Positions 32,260 to 45,075 of a DNA stretch of 64,000 nt are shown in pieces. This DNA comes from Adiantum capillus-veneris (Eukaryota > Streptophyta > Polypodiopsida > Polypodiales > Pteridaceae): assembly GCA_014529385.2 (NCBI GenBank), contig CM043955.1:142278140-142342139 (forward strand), read 5' to 3'. Under the pieces are notes generated by a model. That model had not been told where the DNA came from. It worked only from the letters and a program-made list of their open reading frames with translations, and did not search any database. Made by a program: the position numbers and the translations under genes. Each line of letters opens with the position of its first letter. Within the stretch, counting starts at the first letter, position 1.

Positions 32260-33600
32260 TTGTTTACCAAGTATGGGCACCTCTTTTTGCAGGATGATCT
32301 TCCACCCCGTCTTTCCCCCGAGCGGCCGGAGGACCATTGCATCGAATTCATAGAGGAGGCACAGCCAGTCAGTAAGGCTTCCTACTGTTTGAACAAGACT
32401 CAAAGAAGAAGAGTTAGAGCGGCAACTCACGGAGTTGGTGGCCAGTGGATTCATACGTCCTAATGTAAGTCCTTTTGCTGCTCTTATCTTATTTGTTCGC
32501 AAGAAGGATGGTTCGTCTCGTTTATGCGTTGATTACAGGGTTTTGAACAAGATGATTGTCCAGAATAAGTTTCTGATGCCTCACATTGAGTATATCCTTG
32601 ATAGACTCAATGGGGCAAAGGTTTTCAGCAAGGTCAATCTCAAAAGTGAATACCATCAAGTAAGGGTATTCAAAGGCGACATCTACAAGACAGCCTTTCG
32701 CACTGGGCGAGGGCAATGGGAGTATGTGGTTATGCCTTGATTGACAGGTGTCATGGGTACATTTAACCGTCTCATGGTAGGCCGTTTTGGCGATATGATT
32801 GGCGTGTGTGTAATTATCTTTCTTGATGATATTCTCATTTTTTCTACATTGTGGGAACAACATGAAAAGGATGTAGAAAGGGTTTTAGCCCGTTTGGATG
32901 AGTGTCAGTTGTACAATTGCAGCTAAGAAATCTGAATTTTTTCTCACTGAAGTTACTTATCTGGGTTATATCATTTATATAGAAGGTGTCAAGCGTGATC
33001 CCGCGAAGGTAGAACAGGTTCATAATTGGAATTTGCCCAAAAATTGCACATGATGTGCGTTCTTTTCTTGGCTTATGTCAAGCATATAGTTTGCACATAC
33101 AGAATTTTGCACGCATTGCCGCACCCAAAAGATATGTTTTGAAAGGTGTAAAAACTCGCCGACAGCACATAGTTCTGCCCGAGGCAGCCGTGTAGGCTTT
33201 CGCAGCTCTCAAGGTTGCGGTGACAAAAGCGTCGTGTCTTGTCCTTACCTCTTGGGACCACCCCTTTGAGGTATGGACGGATGCAAGCAATGTCACCATA
33301 GGTGCTGTGCTTCAACAGCATGGCCGTCCAGTTGCATTTCTCAGTCGGAAGTTAAATAGTACCGAAAAGAATTATTCAATTTATGACAAAGAACTGTCAT
33401 TCACTCTCTCAAGCATTGGAAGCATTTTCTGTAAGGTAGAGAGTTCACAGTTCGCACAGATCATCAAGCCCTCGAGTGGCTCCAGTCTATGCCTAGTACA
33501 CATTGGAGTCATCGCCAAGCACGGTGGTCACAAGTTTTTGAGCAATTTGGTGGTTTGATTGAGCATGTGCCTGGTAAAGCTAACCAGCTTCCACGTCTCT
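32260..33600 (+). pseudogene. Gypsy reverse transcriptase and RNase H
   Basis: RT motifs in order: [19 protein letters not shown] (32486-32542), motif A as [11 protein letters not shown] (32630-32662), where the usual catalytic Asp is Asn (codon 32636-32638), then IIFLDDILIF (32815-32845), the FLDD catalytic box, intact. The RNase H core appears at 33260-33410 (WTDAS, GAVLQQHGRPVAFLSRKLN, YDKEL). Frameshifts occur near 32460 and 32930-33220. The element ends at IEHVPGKANQLP near 33595, where a LINE begins, so integrase and 3' LTR are missing. Confidence 0.8.
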
Positions 33601-33604
33601 GAGA

Positions 33605-34830
33605 AGAGGATCTTATGGTACTACTCGATTTTGAGAAGGCATGTGATATAGTTAGCTGGGGTTTCCTTGAGGGCATCCTACACCGGCTGGTGTTTTCAAA
33701 TGCATGGATTAGGGAATGTCAGCTCTCTTTAGGCGTGCGCACACTCAAGAGTTGTTGGCAAAGGGAAGAGGAAAACGATTCATGGTGACATGCTAGGTTC
33801 GACAGGGCTGCCCTCTTGCCCCCTTCCTATTTCTTTTTGATGCTTAGGCATGAGTAGATTCTTGACCTCACACGAGGTTGGTTTGCGTGGTCTGCAACTA
33901 CCAATTTGGGGAGAGGAGCTTTTGGACGCTAAGTTTGTTTGCTGATGACTCAGGTATGTTTTTGCAGGGCCGGCAGGCCAGCTTGCACGCATGTGAGCAT
34001 GCTCTTGAGGTGTTCTATTGTGATCAATTGGCGGATGACAGTGGCTTTCTGATATCACAAATTGCTGACGTGTCGAGCCACTGAAGAACGGAGCCAACCT
34101 TCAGATCCCGGTTGAGAAGCCTAAACCCTAGAAGCAACAGAAGAAGTTTCACCAACTTGCAAAGTTTGGCTAAGTGGCCTATTTTTAAAGAAGAGTTCCC
34201 ACCAATTTATGGGACCCCGTCCGATGGGGCCCCAGGGGACCTAAAGGCATTAAAATGAACCAGAACCGCACGTTTTTTGTTTTGTTTCGGAGTCGGGTAG
34301 GGCACGCCCGGCCACTCCCCTCATACACCAAAAAAGTATACAAGAAGAACGACAAGGACTATGCACCCAGAAACCAAAGGCAAACACTTCTGTCACTAGA
34401 ACCGCACGCGCACATACACACACACTCACAATCTCTTGCGTGACAAGTTGATGATAGATTTCTGTAATCACGCTATCTGTGCCGACGTGGCAACAAGTAC
34501 GGAATTCCACGTTTTACGTTGGCTGTGCTGAAGTGGCACCTATACAGATTTCCGCAAAACGCACTTGCAGCTTTTGCATGCTAGTGCTTTTGGGGCCAAA
34601 TGATTTTGTCATTTGAGTTTGCAGCTTTTCATGTAAACTGCTTTTCATAGGCCAAGGGCCTATAAATATGTGTTGAGAACTCAGTCTCTGGCACACTTCT
34701 CGGTGAAGGTATAGAGCATGAGTACCGGCATTGTACCGAGTTCAAGTAATATAAAGAAACACCGAAAGGGGAGCCAAGGTTTGGGGCCAGTACTCTCTGG
34801 GGTGAAATTCCGCCACTCCGTATCGCGTGT

Positions 34831-34864
<34 letters not shown>

Positions 34865-37107
34865 AATTCAATTGTTATTGAAGTGCTAAAAGTTTGTTCA
34901 GTCTGTTCTTTTCCATTGGCACATGGTGTCCGTTCTCGTGACAAGGTTGGTATTGCTCCCATGCTTGATTGGTCGCCTGGAGAGGGCTTTAGGTGGATTC
35001 CTCCAAGGACACCGGTATGCTACTTAGGCTGTCAGGTTGGTTTGGATCTGTCTCTAGAGAAGCAGATTACTCCCCTCCTCGTCTCCATCCAAAGGAAACT
35101 GCTCCATTGGAGCTCAACACGGCTTTCTCTTGCTGACAGAGTTGTGGTGGCCAACCAGGTGCTGCTAGCTACTATGTGGTACTCGAGCTCTTGTATCAAC
35201 TAGCTGGAGAGGTTGATCAAGAACTTCTTGTGGTCAAGGCGAGACACGTAGTCGGCTCGAGCCAAGGTCTCTTGGCAAGACATCACTTTACCTTGCTCTT
35301 AGGGAGGGTTGGGCATCGACCTAGAACAGCATAGTAGAGTTCTCCTTGGGAAGCTTGTGGTCAAAGAACTTCAAGGGGAGGAGCCCTGGAAGGAGCTATT
35401 GCTCCAGGGTCAGGGCCAGGGTCCCACAGAAGGGAGGCCCATGGAGCCCTTCCACCTGTTGGATTTTCACACAGATGTGCACAGTAGGCTTGAGCAAGAG
35501 ATGGGAGGATCGCTTCGCCATGAGCTTGCTTCGATCTTGGGAGCACCTGCGAGGTGGCCTTAAGCAGCACCAACCCACTTGCATTGAGGAGCGTTTAAGG
35601 CAGCCACCTGTCTTGAACCCTATGGTCAGCACGCAACGAGGCCACATGGTTGATATCAGCACGGAGCGAGGCCACATGGTTGATATCAAACCTCATGTCT
35701 CTCGGGGTCCCATGGCAAAGGGTCCAGCCCCCCCCTTTGGGGTCTAGCTGCAGTTTACAATACTTTCATAGGAGGTTTAGTGCAGAGCATGTGTCAAGAT
35801 ATTGTAGAGGCTATGCCTGCAGAGTGGTACACCCCTATGAAGCCGACAACTCCCTGTTGGATGAGGGCTTCCACATGACTGGAGGTCCTCATCTTAGCTA
35901 ACGCTTGAGCCTTGCTCAGACACGGGCTCTTGCATGTTCTTCGAGGTTCACAGGGAGGCCGCCTCCGCAGAGTCACTCCCGAGGCACCAAAGGTGGTTGA
36001 GTGTTGCTTTCAACGGATTAAATTGCGAGCATCAGTGGGAGGACTTGTGTCATAGACCCCAATCCGACAGATTTGAATTAGGACACTGGCGGCTCTCGGC
36101 TTGCGAAAGCCGTCTTTTGGTGCCAGTACCGTGGAAACCAGAGGAGTGGTTTTGGCGAGATTCCTTCTCCAACCGGTCACCCAAGGACCCCTTTCTTCCA
36201 GTACACAGCTCGGCTTGGTCGCCACATATAAACAACATGGAGGGAGGCTCGTCCTGCTGCAATGTCTCATTGGCAGGAGGAGGGTCACGTCCGAGTTCTT
36301 AGCTGGATTCTAGGGGGAGCACTTATGGGACAATAGAAAACCAAGGCATGTCACCATGTTCCAGTGGCTAGTTGCACATCGAGGTACCGCACTGAGAGTT
36401 GGTTGGTGCACAACAGCCTCTTGGCAACATGTGACCACCCACTTGAGACTCAGTGACACTGGTCTGTGGGACCGCCTCATGGCACAACACGTTTGGCTTC
36501 AGATTCTTCGGCTAATGCTTGCACTCGCCACAACCAGCCAATACACTTGGGGTGCTGCAGCTTGGTCCACACTCTCAAGCCCAACACTTTGTTTTGAGAT
36601 GGCTTCTATCAGTAGGATGATTGTGATTCAAGAGGACCGGCCTACACTTCAGCTTGCCACAGGGCTAGTTCCTCAGGAGTGGAGTAGAGACAGAGAGTTG
36701 TGCTCGGAGCTTATCTGCACTAACACTGTGGCGAGCTCAACCCATCCCACCGACGGAGACTGTCCGTGACATTTGGCTGGAGCTGGTCCATACCCCCGAT
36801 GGCCAGTTTGAGAGACTTCAAGGTAGCTATGACAAGAGCATGCGGGCGCACCGAGAGGTTTTCTTGCGGCTTTGGCGCCCAGGGCCCTTCTTCACCATGG
36901 TTCATGGCGCGCCTAGATGGCAGTATCGTCCACCAGTGTGGTTGTTTCCTCCTCCCATTTCCCAATTTAGCCATCATTGTACATGTCTCTTTATTGGCAG
37001 TCTCTGGACATGTTGATGTAACCCTCTCTAGCAGGGGTAGATTCAGCCTATTGGGCAGTTTTCTTAACTAATGGAAGGATCTTTGTCTTGCAAAAAAAAA
37101 AAAAAAA
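33605..37107 (+). mobile_element. LINE non-LTR retrotransposon with poly(A) tail, decayed
   Basis: It begins inside an RT with LVLLDFEK-like text (33618-33660, LLDFEKACDIVSWGFLE). The F/YADD box follows as LFADDSGMFLQG (33937-33972). The thumb/connection region is at 34905-35200 (YLGCQVGLDLSLEKQ, WSSTRLSLADRVVVANQVLL), and KNFLWSRRDT lies near 35222. The C-terminal part extends to about 37070 in several frames. The 3' end is GGATCTTTGTCTTGC followed by A16 (37092-37107), as in plant L1-type LINEs. It differs from the (TC)n-tailed family in this window. The start near 33605 coincides with truncation of the Gypsy element, so it probably inserted there. I could not confirm a TSD. Confidence 0.72.
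34066..34870 (+). mobile_element. Probable solo LTR inside the LINE
   Basis: Between the RT catalytic box and the thumb region lies an 805-bp non-coding block starting TGACGTG and ending TTCAATTCA. It has a TATA-like TATAAATA near 34661 and a (CT)n near its end (34832-34861). Flanking pentamers are ATTGC and ATTGT, an imperfect TSD. The coding frames on both sides belong to the LINE. The boundaries are tentative. Confidence 0.4.
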
Positions 37108-37147
37108 GACTAGATCCTAAGTTATACTGACTAAGATTGATGCTGAT

Positions 37148-39574
37148 CTATAGCAATAGCTTGTCCACGTGGCTTAAGTACAATGTGCATGTGACATCTC
37201 CCCCTGTTAAAAGTGAGCAAATCCTGTGTGTCGCTGCCATTCTTTCTTCGTGCCACACTTCTCGTTGTCTACCTTGTCGTACCATCATGTCCATCATCCA
37301 CTTGACCAAAGCCTCCATAGGATTTGGTGCAATCCGTGGCGTAGATGGGGAAGGGGGAGGGTCGGAAAAACCTCCTGATGGGGAAAATCCTTCTTCGCCT
37401 CTTCCATGCTCATCACCTCCATGTGAAGTATCCATTCCGCTTCGGGTGATGACCATACACTGAAGTCGTGGGTTCTTAAGTTCACAAGGAACTTGGGTTC
37501 GTGCGGTTCTTGGGTTCTTGGGTTCTCGAGTCTCGAGGTTCTTGAGGGTCTTGAGGTTCTTCTTTAGCTTGCAATCTGTGTTAGAGAAGGATCTTCTCTT
37601 TACCCTAGCTCTTCTCTTTTCCGCGGGTGCACCCCTTGGCGGCCTTACGCTCACACCAAGGTTGCTTTTTCCCACCTCACGTCGATTGGCCGGCCGCTAA
37701 GTGCATGGTCCGCTCTCAATGAGTGAAAGGAGAAACAAGGGGAGGTTGGACAAGCCCTTTTTTCTTGGGTTTCCTGTCACTCTTCAAAAACACGATCAAG
37801 GTTGCATCCGTACGTACGTACGGATTCTATCCGTACCATACATCCGTACAGTACGGTTTAGTACGTATGGATAGGTTCCGTACACGGTTTTTTTTTGTTT
37901 TTTGGGTGGGGCTGCTCTATTTCAACCAATTAGGCCTCTCTTTTTGAAAAACACCTTGCTGCAGCTGAGAGCGATTGGTTTTAGCAGAGATACAGGTACA
38001 GTGCAATGTGCTCCTCTCTTGCAGGTGCCAGCTTTGAGTGCAGTGTGCGGTTTGTAGGACTTACTACTTATTAGAGTCGGGACTTCAGACTTCGGTCTTG
38101 GATTATGATGATTCATTATGTATTTATATTGATTCTCTTAGTTTTATGTGACCATGACAGCAGACATCTGACACTATTTGGTTAGCTAAGCTCAGCTTTG
38201 TGTTTTCATTGTTCGGTTAGAGTCGTTGACTCTAGTTTTTGGCATTTGCAAGGGTCTATTGTTGATTTGCTGGTCTTTATTAAAAGTCTTGATGAATGCA
38301 TATATAAATGTATGAAGTACTCTCAGTTTTAGGCTTTGTGATAAAAAGTACGAATTTTTACGTATCTAAAAACTCAATCCATTCTGTATTACGTACCTTA
38401 TGACCAGAATTTGTACCAAACACTACGTACCTAACTACCTTGAACACGATTAGGAATAGACACGCCCAAGAGGACTTGGATTACGTGCGACCGCAACAAG
38501 CAAAATAGATTTTGTGGTTCTTTCCTTGAGTGATACAGAACACTGCCAAAGCTCTAATACCAATGTAAGGTGCAGCGGATGTGAATGTTGAACTTTGCTC
38601 AAGATGAGTGCTCCAAATTGTGCTCAAGGTTCCTTTTACTTACGGAAGGGAGAGACTTCCGTTCCTTTAATGAGAGAGTGCAAGTGATCACAAACAAAGT
38701 GGATAAACACTGTGAATGAAGGTGCTGACACAGAGAGATAGAGAGAGAAGAATACGACATCAGAATGTTGTCAAACCCTCCTCCGAAGGCCCCACTCTCT
38801 ATGGCGAGAGCAGTCTACTATTGATTGCACAAATCTCTACAATGCTTGGACTTGCCGATGATGTAGACGACGATGAGGACGACGACGAGACAGGCTGAAA
38901 TCTGAAAACGCAAATGGTTGAAATCTACAAATCTTTATCTGTTGAATTCTAACTCTATGTCGATGGCGACAATGCGACGACGACACGCTGAAAACGCAGA
39001 TGCTGAAATCTGCGTTTCCCGGGGTGAAACTGCAAACTGTGGCTGATCTGACCGTGCAGCAAGGATTTGCTACGGGAAGGTGAGATTTCCAAGGTTTGGG
39101 GGTTCTACTACGGGGTCTTGATGCTGAAAACTGAAAACGCTGATGCTTCTGTGGTCCTGTCGCGACGAATCTGCAAAAACGCTAGGGTGCTTTGCAAAGT
39201 CAAAAACGCTAGGGCTGATGTGTGTCCTGCTGCAAAAACGCTTCTGATCTAGTGAGTCCTGCTGTCGCCAGGTTTGCCTGCAAATGCAAAATGCTGGGGC
39301 TGATCTGCAATGGAAGAAAAAACGTTGGCTGTCCTTGTTGATGGCTGAAAACGCTGAGTCTTCTTGCCCGAGGGGGGTCTTGCTTGAGAAGGTGCACTGT
39401 TGGATGTGAGGTCCCTGCTCCCTCTTCTGCCAGAAAGTGCTAGCACTAGGTTTCTTATGTACTTGCTTATCAAAATCGCCCTACCTAGTTCCCAACAAAA
39501 GTCACTTAAAAATAATAAGTGAAAATTGGCTAAAATAGGGAAAATAGGTCCATGCACTGTAAAAATGCTCCTGA
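37148..39574 (-). mobile_element. Second Gypsy copy, minus strand: gag start, leader and LTR part
   Basis: The minus-strand frame 37148-37675 starts gag at 37454-37456 (MVITRSGMDT) with PMEALVKWMMDMM, as in the plus-strand copy at 30465-30650. The primer-binding site is at 38551-38562 (TGGTATTAGAGC on the minus strand) and the LTR runs from 38564 upward. The LTR contains about nine CTGAAAACGC-like motifs (38902-39352). The position of the TATA box is changed to a TACATAA-like form near 39455. Gag is cut at 37148, next to the LINE poly(A). The LTR is interrupted at 39575 by the Copia element and continues after 45075. Confidence 0.75.
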
Positions 39575-39750
39575 TGTTGGGTTAAAGACCCAAATGGCCC
39601 CCTTTAACGTGCATTTTAAAGGTTTCTAACCTTTGGCCAAGTTCACATTGAACTTGGTCACTAACTTATAAATTAGTCCTATACTTTTAATAAAGCGAAC
39701 AATCGAGTTAATTTACTCACTTATCATTCCCCTCACCTCACGTGTAGCAT

Positions 39751-39831
<81 letters not shown>

Positions 39832-39935
39832 CTGCTAGCGCCCCGCTTCCTGCTGGCCTTCGCCATCTCTCCCTGCACACACCCCGCACATTCTCGCGTG
39901 CTCTTTCACTTGCACACACCGCCGCGCGCTCATCA
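39575..39935 (+). repeat. Copia 5' LTR (361 bp)
   Basis: It carries a TTATAAAT promoter-like box near 39665, a short inverted repeat (AAGTTCACATTGAACTT) just before it, and (CT)n at 39752-39828. The outer 40 bp and the last 95 bp align with the 3' LTR at roughly 5% divergence. The middle about 226 bp has no counterpart there. Confidence 0.9.
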
Positions 39936-39937
39936 AC

Positions 39938-39949
39938 TGGTATCAGAGC
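39938..39949 (+). other. Primer-binding site of the Copia element
   Basis: TGGTATCAGAGC is complementary to the 3' end of plant initiator methionine tRNA and primes minus-strand cDNA. It is perfect here and sits two bases after the LTR, as usual. Confidence 0.9.
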
Positions 39950-40690
39950 CCAATTAGGGTTTGCCCCCAAATCTGCAAACGCTGAATTTCAGCCAAGAAG
40001 GTCAACTTTCACGCGAGATTTTGCAATTTCGTCGCCAAAGGACTCGTCCCCGAACACTAGAGAGCTCCCGGCAACCCAAATTGACCCAAAACAGGCTGAA
40101 ATTAGGTCAAAAACAGCAAATTACAGGTTATGACAACAACATACAGGTTTTGCAAATGATGTATTAAGGTGTGGGAATACTTTTGCTAAGTCCTCGCTAC
40201 CCGAAAACACTGAAATTGCCGAAAAACAAGCCCTAAAATAGGTGTTTTAAACAAATTTCAGATTTACGTAGGTTTTTACAAGTGTTTTTATGGTGCGATT
40301 ACATTTAGGAAAGTGCAAATTGATGCAATCTATGCACGTTTAACAAATTTTGCCCATGTATGACCATTTGTGGTTCAATTTCATGCAATTTTGATGCTAC
40401 AAATTGGGGCTTTTGCTCTTACATGCTTCTAAAGGCTGTGTATTAGCCTTATGTATGTTCTGTGAAGCTAAAAACAACTAAATTTGTTGTTTTCGAGCAC
40501 AAATTCACTCGCTGAAATTTCCTGCGCATAAATTTCAGAAATTGATTTTGTGCCCAAATCGACCTATTTTGCCCCAAATTGCTCCCGTGACCATTTGGAG
40601 CTATAGTGCATATCTCTGTGAGGCTATACTCCGATTTTTACGCATTTTGCCCAAAAATTCAGCATATTATCCCTCTTATTTCGTGCAACT

Positions 40691-41432
40691 ATGGCCTCAT
40701 CTTCTTCGGATGTGAAGAACCTCTTCGAGATTAGGAGGTTCGATGGAACAGGTTTTGATCTTTGGAAAGACAGGATTCAGGGAATCCTTTTTCTTAAGGA
40801 TTCCGAAGGGACACTTGAACAGGTAAAGCCACAGAATATAACGGATGAAGCATGGGTTAGCATGAACCGGAAGGCCGTTACATACATTAAAATGGCCATG
40901 ACCGATGAGACCGTCATTGATGTGAAAGGTCTCACGACTGCTTTTGATGTGTGGGAGAAGTTGGAGGGAATGTATGAAAATACAACGCATGTCAACCAGG
41001 TGCACTTGATGCGAAAACTTGTTGACATGCAACTGGATGAGTCCAAGAGCGCTACAGAGCACTGTCGTTGTTCGCAGGTACTTTGTCGCAGTTACAAGAT
41101 TCAGGCTTGCCCCCTTTTGATGATAAGCTGAAAGCTATCTTCTTGCTTATGACCTTACCTAAGTCATGGGAAACTTTGGTGGTTTTGTTGTCCAATAACC
41201 CCAATTTGATCTTTGATGGTGTTAGGGGTTCTATCTTGAATGAAGAAATCAGGAGGAAAGCAAGTGGAGAGGGAGGCAGCTCTGCCAACATGGTTAGAGG
41301 CACGAAGAAAAGAAGAATGCTTATGCACAAAGGAGTAAGAGTAAGAGTAAAGAAAGGGGAAATGCAAGCAAAGGCAAGGGTGATGTGACTTGCTATCAAT
41401 GTGGCAGGAAAGGTCACAAGAAACCCGTTTGC
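40691..41432 (+). pseudogene. Copia gag with zinc knuckle
   Basis: The start codon at 40691 opens MASSSSDVKNLFEI..FDGTGFDLWKDRI, typical of Copia Gag (UBN2/DUF4219 type). The frame shifts near 41060 (LPPFDDKLKAIFLLMTLPKSW continues in another frame) and again near 41380. The CCHC knuckle CYQCGRKGHKKPVC (41391-41432) is intact. The leader 39950-40690 is non-coding and AT-rich. Confidence 0.85.
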
Positions 41433-42176
41433 AGGTACTATAAAGCTGAGTTAGAAAGGAAAAAGAATGGCGGAGACAAAAAGAAAGAGAAGAAGGAAGT
41501 CAAGGCAAATGCACAGGACAGCTCAAAGGACAAAGAGAAGGCCAATGTGGCTTCTAGTGTCGTGATTGAGGAGCTGTCAGATGTTGAGGACATCTTGTGT
41601 GCCACTTTGTCAGATGATGATGCTTATGACTTTGATGCCTCTCTTAATGTTCATTCACAAGACATACAGATCACCAAGAGTGATCTTATTGATGCTTCGT
41701 TGACTGTCAAAGATGCATTGTCCCAGACTTGGTTTGTTGATTCCGGTGCTTCATTTCATGTAACTCCTATCAAGGAGTGTTTCTCTACTTTTGATGTAGG
41801 CAAGCGTGGCCATGTATACCTTGGAAACAATCATGCATGTTCCATTGAGGGTATTGGCACTGTTCATCTCTCCATAGATGGCACAAATGAGCTTGTCTTG
41901 CATGATGTTAGATATGTGCCGGGAATCAAGAAGAGTCTGCTTTCTGTTGGTCAGATGGATATGCATGGTTACAGCATCTTGTTTGAGAGAGGATCATGGA
42001 AAATGACCAAAGGCTCAAGGCTAATTGTAAAGGGCACAAAGAAAGGGACACTTTACTGCATGCATGGAAAGGCCGTGTTGGGCAAGTTTATTGCATTGGT
42101 TGAAATTAACTCTCACATGGAGTTGTGGCACAAGAGGCTTGGCCATATGAGCCAAAAGGGCCTTTCTATTATCTAA
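41433..42176 (+). pseudogene. Copia protease and pre-integrase region
   Basis: After a Lys-rich linker the protease motif WFVDSGASFHVT appears at about 41730-41765. The pre-integrase domain ends with ELWHKRLGHMSQKGL (42121-42165), supplying the two zinc-binding histidines. TAA at 42174-42176 stops the frame. The cysteines of the HHCC finger follow downstream (FCNECQYGKQ). Confidence 0.85.
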
Positions 42177-42186
42177 GGTTTGTACT

Positions 42187-42924
42187 TTGAACAAGCTTGA
42201 TGCTAAAGGCACAAAGCTTGACTTTTGTAATGAATGTCAATATGGCAAGCAAGTAAAGCATTCTTATTACTCTGGTGTCTCTCGTAAATCTTGTGTGCTT
42301 GATCTTGTACATTCTGATGTATGTAGCATGCCTACTAAGTCTATGGGTGGTGCATGTTATTTTGTCTCCTTTGTTGATGATCATTCTAGGAAAATTTGGG
42401 TTTATTTGCTGAAGTCCAAGGATGAAGCCTTTGCTGCGTTTAAGATATTTCATGCATTTGTGACCACCCAAACAGGTAGAAAGCTAAAATGCTTGCATAC
42501 AGACAATAGAGGGAAGTACACAAGTGTTGAATTTAACAAGTTTTGTGAAAATTTGGGCATTAAGAGAGAGCTTACTGTGCCATACAGCCCCTCTTTTGAT
42601 GGTGTGGCTAAAAGATTCAATAGGACACTTTGTGAGAGGGTGAGATACATGTTGTCCACAGCTAATCTCTCTCATGGATTTTGGGGAGAAGCTTTGAAAA
42701 CTGCAGTGCATATATGCAATCGATCCCCTCACATGTCTTTGAAAGGTGACGTCCCTGAAGAGGTTTGGTCTCGCAAGCCTGCTTCATATGATCACTTACG
42801 CATTTTTGGTTGCGAAGCTTTTGTGCATGTTAGACCCGAGTTGAGGAGTAAACTAGCTGCGAAGTCCATTAAAGGCCTCTTCATGGGATATGGTGAAGAA
42901 GGCGAAATGGGTTACAGGATTTAG
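42187..42924 (+). pseudogene. Copia integrase core (catalytic Glu replaced by Lys)
   Basis: The DDE core is visible: HSDVC with FVDDHSRKIWVY (first Asp region, 42312-42405), LHTDNRGKYTS (second Asp) and, 36 residues further, VPYSPSFDGVAKRFNRT, where the conserved Glu is Lys (codon 42610-42612). The frame ends at TAG 42922-42924 within GYRI, where family members have Trp. Text after the stop (RVVRSQNIVFNE) continues in frame. Confidence 0.85.
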
Positions 42925-43007
42925 TTACCTCAGCTCAAAAGGGTTGTACGCAGCCAGAATATTGTTTTTAATGAGGCAAGGCTGCTTCAAAGCATGACCA
43001 TAAAAGG

Positions 43008-44868
43008 GTGAAATTTCAGCATGACCAGCCACCTGTTTGGCCTATTTTTGACCCTCAGGATGCACAACAAATGGCTGAAAATGTAGATGATCCAGTGGTG
43101 TTTGAGCCAGATGATGTTGGACAGCAAATTGAGACTCTTGAAGGGCATTTGCAGCCAAGAAACAATGCTGAAAATGGTGCTGAAAATGATGTACAACAGC
43201 CCATTGTTGATGATTTTATCGTGCCACCTGATGTAAACCCATTGCCGGATAATATGGATCATTGGGTGAGGCGGTCTACTCGTCAAAGACGGCCCGTGAG
43301 TCGATATGAACCCTCTTTGCCCTACATTATGTTGACAGATGAGGGAGAGCCTCTTACGTATAAAGAGGCAAAGACATGTGAGCACAGCGACAAGTGGGAG
43401 CTTGCTATGCAGGAAGAGATTAAAGCTTTGCATGCTAATCATACTTGGGATTTGGTTGAATTGCCCAAAGGAAGGAAGGCTATTCCTAACAAATGGGTGT
43501 ATAAAATCAAGACTGTTGATGCAAAACCCAAGTATAAGGCATGGCTTGTTGCAAAGGGATATGTTCAAACCAAGGGCATAGACTTTCAGGAAGTGTTCTC
43601 CCCTGTTGTGAAGATGATCACTTTGCGTGTATTGTTGGCCATTGTGGTTGCTCTTGATTTGGAAATGGACCAAATGGATGTACATACTGCTTTCTTGCAT
43701 GGTGATGTGGAAGAAGAGCTTTACGTGAAGCAACCCGAGGGTTTTGTTATCCCTGGCAAGGAACATTTGGTATGTACATTGTATGCTCAATAGAAGCTTG
43801 TATGGGCTGAAACAATCATGTAGATAGTGGTACAAGAAGTTTGATCGCTTCATGCTTAAACATGGTTACAAAAGAAGCCATGCAGACCATTGTTTGTATA
43901 CCAAACGTGATGAGCATGGCAGCCCTATCATTCTTGTGCTCTATGTAGACGATATGTTGATAGCTGCAAAGAAAAGAAGCACTGTTGATGCTCTTAAAGG
44001 ACAGCTGAAATCTGCATTTTCAATGAAAGACCTTGGGGCAGTTGAACATATACTTGGAGTGCGTGTTACACGGCAAAGAGACAAGCGCCTATTGTATTTG
44101 TCTCAAGAAAAGTACATTGAAAAGGTGCTGGACAAATTTAACATGGCTGAAGCAAAGCCTCTTGGTGTGCCATTACAACCATATGTCAAAATCTCCAAGG
44201 ATGATTGTCCCAAGTCAAAGGAAGAAGCCAATGACATGCAAAGTGTGCCTTATGCTTCAGCTTGTGGTTCACTTATGTATGCTACGGTTGCTACTAGGCC
44301 TGACATAGCCCATGCAGTGGGAGTTGTGAGCCAGTTTATGGCTAATCCAGGCAGGTTGCATTGGGATGCAGTAAAGTCCATTATAAAGTACTTGAAAGGG
44401 ACTAAAAACAAATGCCTCTGCTATGGTAAAGGACCAATGGAATTGAAAGGATTTTGTGACTCTGACATGGTTGGTGATGTGGATACACGAAAATCCACAA
44501 GTGGCTATGTATTTACTCTTGCGGAAGGTGTTGTTTCATGGTGTTCTAGATTGCAAAAGATTGTTGCATTGTCTACGACAGAGGCTGAATATATTTCAGC
44601 CACTGAGGCTTCCAAAGAAGCTATTTGGTTAGCATGCCTATGCAGTGAGTTTGGTTTGCCTGCCAAGGCACCTATGCTTGGTTGTGATAGCCAGAGTGCT
44701 ATATGTTTGGCAAAGGACGCCATGTTTCATGCACGCACAAAGCATATTGATGTGCGGTATCACTTCATACGAGAAGTGCTTGAGGATGGCCTTATTACAT
44801 TAGTTAAGGTCGGTCCATACATCACAAAATGCAGCAGATGCTCTCACTAAGTGCTTACCCAAAGCACA
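43008..44868 (+). pseudogene. Copia reverse transcriptase and RNase H
   Basis: RT: WELAMQEEIKALHANHTWDLV (43395 on), NKWVYKIK, the motif A part QMDVHTAFLHGD (43671-43706, Asp present), then a frameshift near 43790 and a TAG near 43821. It continues with VLYVDDMLIAAKK (43936-43974, YVDD intact) and VEHILGVRV. RNase H: FCDSDMVGD, LSTTEAEYIS, DSQSAICLA (44455-44710). A single-base frameshift near 44812 separates the last conserved stretch (about 44815-44868). Two otherwise intact catalytic centres suggest fairly recent death. Confidence 0.88.
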
Positions 44869-44929
44869 ACATCATCTATGCAGAGAGATGGTGGGAGTCA
44901 CGTAGCTTAAAGGCGCCATTTATGCCTTT

Positions 44930-44939
44930 AAGTGGGAGG
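44930..44939 (+). other. Polypurine tract of the Copia element
   Basis: AAGTGGGAGG lies one base before the 3' LTR and would prime plus-strand DNA synthesis. Confidence 0.8.
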
Positions 44940-44940
44940 T

Positions 44941-45075
44941 TGTTGGGTTAAAGGCCCAAATGGCCCCCTTTATTGTACATTGCCCAGCTTCCTACTGGCC
45001 TTCGCCATCTCTCCCTGCACACACCCCGCACATTCTCACGTGCTTTCACTTGCACACACCGCCGCGCGCTCATCA
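44941..45075 (+). repeat. Copia 3' LTR (135 bp, internally deleted)
   Basis: It begins TGTTGGGTTAAAGGCCC and ends GCGCTCATCA, the same termini as the 5' LTR, but passes directly from TGTACATT to GCCCAGCTTCC. It therefore lacks the promoter box and the (CT)n tract found in the 5' LTR. Confidence 0.9.
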